A DNA stretch of 38,861 nt from Clostridium sp. CAG:452 (GTDB taxonomy: Bacteria; Bacillota; Clostridia; TANB77; CAG-508). The translations under genes were made by a program, and so were the position numbers. The stretch is from contig FR893513.1 in assembly GCA_000434035.1 (NCBI GenBank), positions 20,697 to 59,557 on the forward strand, in the 5' to 3' direction. A model generated the notes under the pieces. It saw nothing but the letters and a program-made list of their open reading frames with translations. It was not told the origin of the DNA and ran no database searches. The first letter of the stretch is position 1. Every line of letters starts with the position of its first letter. Below, in pieces: positions 24,717 to 34,500 of this stretch.

Positions 24717-26682
24717 ATGAATTATAAAATAAAAAGTGCTTTAAAGAAAAGTAAAATGGCATTAATAATAGCAGCAGCAATATGGATAGCTTTATCCATA
24801 TTGCTTTCTGCGCCTATAGCAGTAAGTGTAAAAGAATCAACAATTAATGGAATATTTGATAGTAGTAAATTTTTTGAAGTATTATTTTCTAATTTCAATA
24901 CAATAGGATCAAATATCTCAAAAATATTTTTACCATCATATTCACCAATTTTTTGGAAGGTGGAGGGCTATGTAACAATAGGGGTTTTAATTATGTTAGC
25001 AGTAGGAATTGTAAAATCAATGCCAAAAAATGAATATTCAGATATTGAACACGGTTCAAGTGACTGGGCATCTGGAGAACAATATAGTGTACTTAGCCCT
25101 AAAAAAGGAATTTTACTTGCAGAAAAACACTATTTGCCAGTAGATAAAAGAGGAAACGTAAACGTACTAGTTGTTGGACGGTTCTGGTTCTGGTAAATCT
25201 GCATCATATGTTATACCAAATGCGTACCAGCTTTTAGGATCATATGTATTTACAGATCCAAAAGGTGAGTTGTATGATAAAACAGCTGGTTATTTAAAAA
25301 CACAAGGATATGATATAAAAATATTCAATTTAGTAAATCCAAAAAATAGTGATGGATACAATCCATTAATACATATACAAAACGAGATTGATGTTGATAT
25401 TATTGCAAACACAATAGTTAAAGGTCAAAGCGATGTAAAAAATCAATCAGACCCATATTGGGATGATATGGCAGAAATGCTATTAAAAGCTCTAATATAT
25501 TACTTATTAGCAACAAGACCACCAGAAGAACAGAACTTAGCAAGCTGTGCAGAATTAGTTAGAGCAGCAAACAACAGTGGTGGAGGAAACTTACTTACAG
25601 AACTTATGAACCAACTACCTTATGACCATCCAGCAAGAATGAACTATAAGTCTATTGAGATAGCACCAGAAAAAACATATAGTTCTATACTTTCTTCTTT
25701 ACAATCAAAACTTGGTAAGTTCGATTCAAGAGACATAGCAGATTTAACATCAACAAATACAATAAACTTTGAAGATATAGGTAGAAAGAAAACTGCTCTA
25801 TATGTTATTTCATCAGATACACACGCGGCGTATGACTTTTTACTTACAATATTCTTTTCACAAATGATACAACATTTATATGACTTTGCAGACTTGAATG
25901 GAGGAGCACTTCCACAACCTACATATTTTATACTAGATGAGTTCGCAAACATTGGTAGAATACCAGATTTTGATAAAAAAATATCAACTTCAAGAAGTAG
26001 AAAAATTTCATTTAGTGTTATATTACAAAATTTAGACCAATTGGAAGCTGTATATGATAAATCATATGAAACAATTATTGGTAACTGTGATACAACAATA
26101 TTTTTAGGAAGTAACTCACAAAAAACAGTTGAATATTTCTCTAAAGAGTTGGGAGAGAAGACCATAAGCAGAGATAGCTGGTCTGTAAGCAAAGATAAAA
26201 ACATGTGGAGGCAAGGATATAATAAATCAGATCAAATTATGGCAAGAGCGCTTATGACACCAGACGAACTAAGAAGATTAGATAATGACTTATGTATTAT
26301 ATTTGAAAAAGGAATAAAGCCAATAAAAGCGCATAAGTATTATTACTTTAAATATGATACAATTAAATTGGTAAATAGATTTGCATGTAGCCATAATGAA
26401 ATAGATCCAATAGATAGAGGAAAATGGAGAAAATATAATCCATATAATCCTTATGTAGAAGAAAATGAAGACCAAAAAGAAGAAACAAAAATAGAAAGCT
26501 TAGATGATTTATTTGATGATGTAGAAGAACCTGAAACAAAGAAGGTAGAAGAAGCACCAATGCTTCCACAAGATGAAGAGGATAATAAAAAAGAAGATGA
26601 TGTATTATCTTACGATGTGCAAAAAGAACTGGAGGCTAAATTTGATGAGCTGTTCGGAGCTTTAGAAGACGATGATAATTAA
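24717..26682 (+). CDS. VirD4/TraG-like T4SS coupling ATPase (second copy), joined by a +1 frameshift at CGG
   Basis: This 654-residue coupling protein has N-terminal membrane helices (about 14-37 and 84-98). The sequence NVLVVG is followed by an in-frame CGG (25179-25181). Dropping the C gives Gly-Ser-Gly-Ser-Gly-Lys-Ser and completes the Walker A (residues 154-161). Without the shift the frame ends 5 codons later. After the shift come TDPKGELYDKTAGYL, YNPLIHI and Walker B ILDEFANIG (D407-E408), all diagnostic of TraG/VirD4. The C-terminus is acidic (EEVEEPE-like). The second frame alone would begin only at an internal TTG. It is distinct from the copy at 9432-11157. The operon has a consensus promoter and ends at a bidirectional terminator. 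Confidence 0.88.
25179..25181 (+). other. In-frame CGG codon at the +1 frameshift site inside the P-loop of virD4 copy 2
   Basis: The context is GTT GGA CGG TTC. Dropping the C gives GTT GGA GGT TCT GGT, i.e. Val-Gly-Gly-Ser-Gly, restoring the conserved GGSGSGKS P-loop. Confidence 0.88.
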
Positions 26683-26692
26683 TATAAATAAA

Positions 26693-26722
26693 AAAATCTC
26701 TTAATTAAATTAAGAGATTTTT
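26693..26722. terminator. Bidirectional terminator between virD4 copy 2 and the sensor kinase
   Basis: The 11-bp stem AATCTCTTAAT/ATTAAGAGATT has a three-base loop and is flanked by A and T runs. Confidence 0.85.
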
Positions 26723-26727
26723 TACGT

Positions 26728-28545
26728 TTACATTGGTATTTCTATAAAGAATGATGTTCCTTCACTTGAAGTTTCATATCTTAAATTTCCACTAAAGTGA
26801 GCTTTTATATTTGAGTAGGACATAAATAATCCGAGTCCTGTACCATTTTTACCTTTTGTTGTTATCATTTCTTTAAACAATTTTTCTTGAACATTTTGTG
26901 GCAATCCACCAGCATAATCTTGAATTTTAAATATTATATTAGAACCTTCTTTATATATTCTAAAATCTATATCTTTATTAGTTTCTCCTCTTGATTGATA
27001 TGCTTGTATTGCATTCGAAATGATATTGTTTATAACTTGTACTAAGCTGTTTATATTACCTTTTACTTCTGTAGAAGAATCTATGTCAGCTTGAGCTTTT
27101 AAGTTAATTAATGCGTTTTTCAACTCATGCTTCATTAAAATGTCAACATAGTTCATAAGTTCTTTAACTGTAAAGGAAGTAGAAGTTTGGTCTGCAAAAT
27201 TAACAGCTTGTCCCTTTATAGCTGTAATTACATCAGACATATATGATAAATGAGTTCTTATTTTTTCTATCCATACATTCATGTCACTTGCTATTTCATG
27301 ATGATCTTGAACAGTTACTTCTGGATCCTCAATGCTAGAATCATATTCTTTAATTAAATCAGATAAGCCTTCTGCGGCGCCTGCTATGGACATAATAGGA
27401 GTTTTTAAGTTGTGAGCAATACCACCAATCATTTGTCCAAGTGAAGCTAAACGTTCTTTTTCTATAAGCATGTCCTGGTTATCTTTAATTGTTTTCATAT
27501 CCATAGTATGCTGAGTAATATCTTTAAAAAGTATTAAAGTTCCAAGATATGTATTTTTATTTTTAATACTATTAATTTCAATATTAAAATATTTATTTAA
27601 TTGTGAAAAATATCTTTCTATTTTTATAGTTTTATCATTTGATTTTGTTTTATTAATTGCATCTAGAAAAGTATGTCTTTCCTCTGAATCACTAGAAAGC
27701 TTTGTAATTAAATCATTAATATTAATGTTTCTAAGTTCGCTAGTTTTTAGAGAGAATAAGTCTAAAAAGGTTTGGTTAAAATCTGTTACAATATTTTCGT
27801 CATTAACAATAATGTATCCGTCAGACATTCTATCAACAACCCTTTGAAGCGCTATTGGTGTCACTTTTAAAAAGTCAAATTTAAATATAGCAAGAGCCAG
27901 ACACAAGACAGATACAGAAAATGCTATAGGGGTTGCAAAAACTGTCATAGGGATTACTTTCAAAACTCCACTTAACACGTTGATTAATAAAGGACAACAT
28001 AAAGCTAATATTATTAATAGGGATTGCTTTGAAAAAAAACCTGAATTTTTGATTGAAAAGTACAGTAATCTAATAATTCCTATGAATAATAAGAAATATG
28101 AATATAAAGTATGTACATACATATATGGGCCAAAAATGGTATCAGCAAACGAAGAGGAATAAAAAACATAAAATAAATGATGATAAGAATTGGTCCATAA
28201 AACCATTAAAGACAATATTGGTACAACAAATAAAAGCAAATGAGCTTTTTTAAATTTAATTTTTGTATTTACAAAAATAGAACCCGTAAAAAATATGGAT
28301 ACAGGAAGAAAACAAGTACCAATGTAAATAAAATTTTCAAATACCATAGGATCCATTCTGAACAAGTTATAACAAATTGCTTGCACAAGAACTCCAACAG
28401 ATATTATTAAAGTAAGAGCACAGTTTATTATAAATATTTCTCTTAACTGAGTATGATCTCGCTTTCTAAATAAGTAAATTAACAAAAACAATAATAATAG
28501 TACAGAAAAAAATAACAACCAAAAATCTAAACCAAAATTACCCAT
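26728..28545 (-). CDS. Sensor histidine kinase with 7-helix membrane input domain and PAS
   Basis: This 605-residue membrane kinase has an N-terminal region with about seven hydrophobic helices (residues 5-225), like the 7TM input domain of Gram-positive kinases. A PAS domain follows (about 235-350, DGYIIVNDENIVTDFN). The H box GGIAHNLKTPI has His378 as the phospho-acceptor. The ATPase part shows N box NNIISNAIQAY, G1 DYAGG and G2 GTGLGLFMS. It lies 42 bases after the NRPS gene on the same strand, so it may be cotranscribed with it. No response regulator gene is adjacent. The ribosome site GGAGG is about 31 bases before the ATG, with a GCATATA/TATATGC hairpin between, which is unusual. Confidence 0.9.
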   Translation of the reverse strand: MGNFGLDFWLLFFSVLLLLFLLIYLFRKRDHTQLREIFIINCALTLIISVGVLVQAICYNLFRMDPMVFENFIYIGTCFLPVSIFFTGSIFVNTKIKFKKAHLLLFVVPILSLMVLWTNSYHHLFYVFYSSSFADTIFGPYMYVHTLYSYFLLFIGIIRLLYFSIKNSGFFSKQSLLIILALCCPLLINVLSGVLKVIPMTVFATPIAFSVSVLCLALAIFKFDFLKVTPIALQRVVDRMSDGYIIVNDENIVTDFNQTFLDLFSLKTSELRNININDLITKLSSDSEERHTFLDAINKTKSNDKTIKIERYFSQLNKYFNIEINSIKNKNTYLGTLILFKDITQHTMDMKTIKDNQDMLIEKERLASLGQMIGGIAHNLKTPIMSIAGAAEGLSDLIKEYDSSIEDPEVTVQDHHEIASDMNVWIEKIRTHLSYMSDVITAIKGQAVNFADQTSTSFTVKELMNYVDILMKHELKNALINLKAQADIDSSTEVKGNINSLVQVINNIISNAIQAYQSRGETNKDIDFRIYKEGSNIIFKIQDYAGGLPQNVQEKLFKEMITTKGKNGTGLGLFMSYSNIKAHFSGNLRYETSSEGTSFFIEIPM

Positions 28546-28557
28546 TATTATACACTT

Positions 28558-28582
28558 GCATATAAAATATATGCATCCTCCT
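28558..28582 (-). promoter_or_regulatory. Distant ribosome site and hairpin before the sensor kinase start
   Basis: On the minus strand AAAGGAGG (ending about 28577) is followed by the hairpin GCATATA-TTT-TATATGC (28574-28558) and the ATG at 28545. The gap of about 31 bases is far longer than usual. Folding of the hairpin would shorten the distance but still leave it wide. A 12-codon upstream ORF starting at the ATG next to GGAGG overlaps the kinase start (ATGGGTAA). Confidence 0.45.
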
Positions 28583-28587
28583 TTTTA

Positions 28588-31500
28588 CTAATCTTTTATA
28601 AATTTAATCTTTCTTAAATAATTAATATATTTAATTATATAATCTTTGTCAATGTTTTTCCAAGAAAAATCAATTTTGTTGAAATATTCTTCAGAAAAAC
28701 TACAGTTCAATCTAATGTTAGATGTGTAAATTAATTGTTTGTTTTCATCTAAATCATATATTATGCCAGATAAGATGTCTTTTCTATTATTATCCGCTAA
28801 AACTCCTGTAATAATATCTTTCATCATAGTATCGTTTACTGGTAAAACGTCTATGTGTAAATCATTGTTTAATGTATTTATTAATAGTTTGATTTCTAAT
28901 AAATGAGTATTGTAAATATGTAGAACATTGCAAACGCTTGTATAATTAGCTGCTCTAATGATGGCTTTTGCAGCCAAATCAACTGGAGTTAATTCAATTG
29001 AATGTTTAAGCATATATTTTGGAAATGCTCCAATTTCTATAAATGATTTTATACGTTTTGCAAAAGCGTTTTCATCAGCATTCATTTGAAACACACCGTC
29101 AGAATACCTATTTGTTATATTTCCTAAACGTAAAATTTGGGCATCTAGTCCTTTAGAACTAATTGCTTCTAATACTAAAAGTTCTGCTCTGAATTTTGTT
29201 GTAGAGTATACTCCTTTAATATTTTGGCCAACATATATGTCAGACTCTTTGAATATTTTTTTATCATTTATATTTTCAGGAGTTTCTATAACAGTTTCTT
29301 CTTTTTCACCATTTCCAGATACACTTATTGTTGAAACATGCAATAATCTTTTTTTTGTGTTTAAACAAAAATCAATAACACTTTGAGTTCCTTTTACATT
29401 TATTTCTTCAAATTTTTTCTTTATACCAAAGTGTTTAACTAGTGCACCAGAGTTTATAACTATGTCAATATTATTCTTTAATTCAGAATAATCTTTTTCG
29501 GATAATCCTAAATTCTCCTTTACAATATCTCCACAAACTACTTTTATTCTATTATTAAATAATTCATTATATTTATTTCCAAAGTAGAAATTTAAAACTC
29601 CTCTTAAACGCTCTTTTATATCTAAACCATCTTTTTCTCTTACCAAACAATATGCAATACCTTTATTAGATTGTAAAAATGCATCTAAGACATGTGCGCC
29701 TAAATAACCTGTTGAACCAATTAATAACATATTATTAAATTTGATTTTTTTAATTGTATTTAAATTATCCATAGTATTTCTTGCTAAAACAGAATTAACT
29801 TTACTATAGTCATAATTTTTTATAAATATTTCATCAGGAGTTTTTAAATTAGCAGACAACTGCTTTATAGTTGGAAAAGCAAATATATCACCATACTCAA
29901 ATTCCAAACCATATTTAACTGCTTCTATTTGCATACTAATTGCTGCAACTGAATCTCCGCCAATGTCAAAGAAGTTATCATTAATATCTATGTCATCAAT
30001 TTTTAATATGTTTTTCCAAATTTGAAGAAGCTTTTCTTCAACAGAATTTAGCTCTTCAATATTTATTTTATTATTTGCAACTGGTTTGTTTAGCTCAGGC
30101 AAAGGAAGGGCCTTTCTATCAATTTTTCTATTTATTGTATAAGGCATTTGGTCCAATTTTACAATGTATGTTGGCACCATATATGCTGGAAGTGCTTTTC
30201 TTAAAGCATCTTTTACAATATCCTCTGAAACATCTTTGTCACAAGTATAGTAACCACATAAGGCCTCTTTTCCATCTATTTCAATTTTATTTACTACTGC
30301 AGAAGAAACGTTTGGAACATTTAGCATTACATTTTCAATTTCCCCAAGCTCAATTCTTAATCCTCTTAATTTAATTTGATTATCAATTCTTCCTAAACAT
30401 TGAACTTTTCCATCAAATGTCCATCTACCAATATCTCCAGATTTATACATCTTTCCTTCGCCAAAAGGATTATCTAAGAATTTTTCTGCTGTTAATTCTG
30501 GTTTACCTATGTATCCATAACCTACTTGAATTCCAGAAATATATATTTCACCAACAACACCAATTGGTAAAGGTTTCATGTTTTTATCTAATATGTGAAT
30601 TTGAGTATTCATTATTGGAGGACCAATAGTAATTTCTTTTTCTCCATTTAAATTTTGAACATTACAAAGTATAGTTATTTCACTAGGACCATATATATTG
30701 TAAATTGTTATATCGTCTGCTAGAGCTCTTAAGTCTTCAACAAATTTTTCTGGAAGAGGTTCTCCACCAAAAACCATATTTTTTACTTGAGCTAATGCAG
30801 TATCTGGCTCTCTATTGTCATAGTTGATTTTCATTAAGCTTGGAGTAACAGTCATAACATCTACATGACATTTTCTAATTAATTCATCTAAAAGCTTTGG
30901 ATTTCTATGTTCTGCATTATTAGCCATAGCTATTTTTAATCCATGAGTTAATGAAACTATAATTTCATAAACAAAGATATCAAAAGGTGTAGAAGTTACA
31001 GAGGCTATACAATGCTTATTACCCTCTTTTAAATAGTCTAAAACAAGAGTCATGGCTTTAACCATGTTAGCAAAGCCTACTTGGTTTAACATTGCACCTT
31101 TAGGCTTTCCAGTAGAACCAGATGTATAAATAAGATAAGATAAATCCCCGCGATTTATTTTAACATTTGGATTCTCAAAGTTTTTATTATAAATATCTTC
31201 TATGCTTAAATCAATTTCTATACAATTTTCAATAGATGATACTCTATCTTTTAATTCTGTTTGTGTAAGTACATATTTTGTTTTGCTATCTTCTAAATAA
31301 TATTTTGTTCTCTCAATAGGGTAATTAGGGTCAACATTAAAGAATGCAGCACCAGCCTTTAAAATAGCCATCATACATACTATTGTTTCAAAAGAACGAT
31401 TTGTCATTACACAAACAATATCATTTGCTCCAATGCCTTTTTCTATTAATAGGTGAGCTAAGCTGTTTGCTCTTTTATTTAATTCATCATAAGTTAAAGT

Positions 31501-34500
31501 TTTGTCATTACATATAATTGCAATATTGTCTGGATGCATTTTTACTTGTTCCTCAAATATAGAAACAACTGTATCATCATTAATAGGTCCATCAGTATTA
31601 TTAAATTGTTTTAGTAACGCTTTTTCCTTTGGAGTTATAATTTCAATATCGTCAATACTTATAGTTGTATTAGAAATTAATTGATTTAATATAAATATAT
31701 AATGTTTTAAGAAACTATTAATTGTTTCTTTTTTAAACAGACTAGAGTTATATTCTAAATTAAATCTAGCTAAATCTGGAATGATTTCTAACCAAATATT
31801 AAATTTAGCAGTTTTTGTGTTTGAATACAATAATTCTAAATCAGCATTTTCTATATTATATTTTGATTTTTTTGTATTTTGATAAGTTAATACTACATCA
31901 AGTAAAGAAGTGTTCTTATCTAAATTTAATTTTTTAAGTATAAGCTCATAAGGATATGGCTGATTTGATATTGCATTTGTTACTATGTTCTGTGTGCTGT
32001 TTAATAAACTGTCAACTGAATTTTCAGGTAGAATATCATTTTTTAATACAATATTATTTACAAACATACCAATAATATTATTAAATTCCTCATAATTTCT
32101 TCCTTCTAATGGACTACCAACAATTAGATTAGTTTGGCCGGTATATTTATATAATAGAATATATAAAGCAGAAAGGAACACTGTATATGCAGAAACGTCA
32201 TGTTTTTTTGCAAGTTCTTCTATTTTTGCAAAAGTTTCTTTTGGCATGTTATAAGATATTTTGTCACCTTCGTAAGATTTTGAATTTGCAGGAAAATCAT
32301 AAGGCAAGTTTAGTGAAGAAATTTGAGAATTAGCAAATGTACTTGCCCAGTATTCATCATATTTTTTTATTTCATCACTTTCAACAAAAGATTTTTCCCA
32401 TTCTGAATAATCTATATATTCGAATTTTAATTTATCAATATTATTATTACTATATAATGTGCAAAAATCTTGTATTAATATATTCAAAGAAGCACCATCC
32501 ATAATTATATGGTGAGTATCTAGTAAAAGTAAAGTCTTTTTATTATCAAGAACGTATACAGAGGCTCTAAGTAAAGGTGCAGTTGTTAAATCAAAAGGTT
32601 TAGGAAATTTATCAAGAATAGACTGCAAATCTTTTTCTTGACCATTATAGCAATCAATTTTGATTTGGGCATGATTAATAATTCTTTGATACAACTCACC
32701 ATCAACAATTTCAAATTGAGTTCTAAAAGAACTTTGGTTATCAACTATTTTATTAATACAGTCAACAATTTTATTAACATCTAAAACAGAATCTATTAAT
32801 AATCCACCTGAGACATTATATACAACATTGTTTCCACTAGAAATAGCTTGTGTTGAGTAAAAGATTCTTTTTTGTGCAAAAGAAGCCTGATAGATATCTT
32901 TGATTTCTGCTTTCTTTAAAGGACAGTTCTTGTTATGTAAGTCCTTAGAGGAGATAACATCAGATAAATCTTTAATAATAGGATTTTCCAATACATCTTT
33001 AACAAAAATTTGTACATTAAGTTCACTATAAATTTTTGCACATAAATTTATAGCTGTTAAAGAATCGCCACCTAACTCAAAGAAGGAATCAGATATGCTA
33101 ATATTATTAATATTTAAAATTTTACTTAACACTGATATTAAAATTTGGTCAATATCGTTCCTAGGAGGAATAATATTTTTATTAATAATTTCAAAATTAG
33201 GTAGAGGAAGATTTTTCCTGTCTATTTTACCATTTAAGTTATAAGGTAACTGGTCAAGTTTTATTAGGTAGTGAGGCATCATATATTCTGGTAATTTATT
33301 TTTTAAATATTTTCTAAGCTCAGTTTCAGAAATGTTTTGATTAGAAATATAGTATGCAATAAGAAAAGTATGTAAATTGTTTTTCTGAGACAAAACAATG
33401 CAATTTGTTATATCTGGGTGCGAATGTAAAGCGGTTTCAATTTCCTCTAACTCTATTCTAAATCCATTTACTTTTACTTGAAAATCATTTCTACCTAAAA
33501 AATAAATTAAGCCGGAAGTATCCATGTAACCTAAGTCACCAGTTAAATACATCTTTCCAGAATTAGTAAATTTATCTGTTATGAATTTTTTTTGTGTAAG
33601 TTTGGAATTATTTATATATCCATTTCCGACGCAATCCCCTGATATTGCTATTTGGCCAACCGTATTTACAGGTAGTAAATTGTTATCAGCATCTAAGATG
33701 TAAACATGAGAGTTAGATATAGGTTTTCCAATAGGTGGCTCCAAAGTTTCAATAGATGAATTTAATGTGTAAGTTGTTGCTACATGTGTTTCAGCAGGAC
33801 CATAATGATTGTGAAGTTTTATGCCACTGTTTAATAGTTTTTTTATACCAGATGTGATAACAAGTTTTTCTCCAGCAGTAATAATATTTTTAATATTTTT
33901 TATAATTGACTCAATTGATTTATTATCATCTGCTAACAACTTTAAATAAGCGGGTGGAATGAAAAGAGTATCAACAGAGTGTGAGTCAATGTACTCTGAT
34001 AATGATGATATGTTTTTTCTAACATCATCTTCTATAAGAACTAGTGTTAAACCATTTAGCAAAGCAGAAAATATTTCTTGATAGCTGACATCAAAACTCA
34101 TTGTTGCAAACTGTAAGACTTTATGTGCATCTTGCAATAAAGTTGTACCATTTTTTTCAAAGGATATAAGATTAATCATGTTTTTATGAGAAATAGTTAC
34201 GCCCTTAGGATTTCCAGTAGAACCAGATGTAAAAATGATATATAAGTTGTTATTCGGATTTTCTTCAGATAATACTGAGCAATCTAAAATTTTAGAAAAT
34301 GATGAATATTTATTTGAAGAAATGTTTAAAAATGATACAGAAGTATCTATATTTAATATACTATTTGAATAAAGTATATAAGAAATATTTGAGGAACTTA
34401 TCATATATTTGATTCTGTCAATTGGATAATTTATATCTATAGGAACATAAGTGCAATGTAATTTAAGAATAGCAAAAATTCCTATTATAGAATCAATAGA

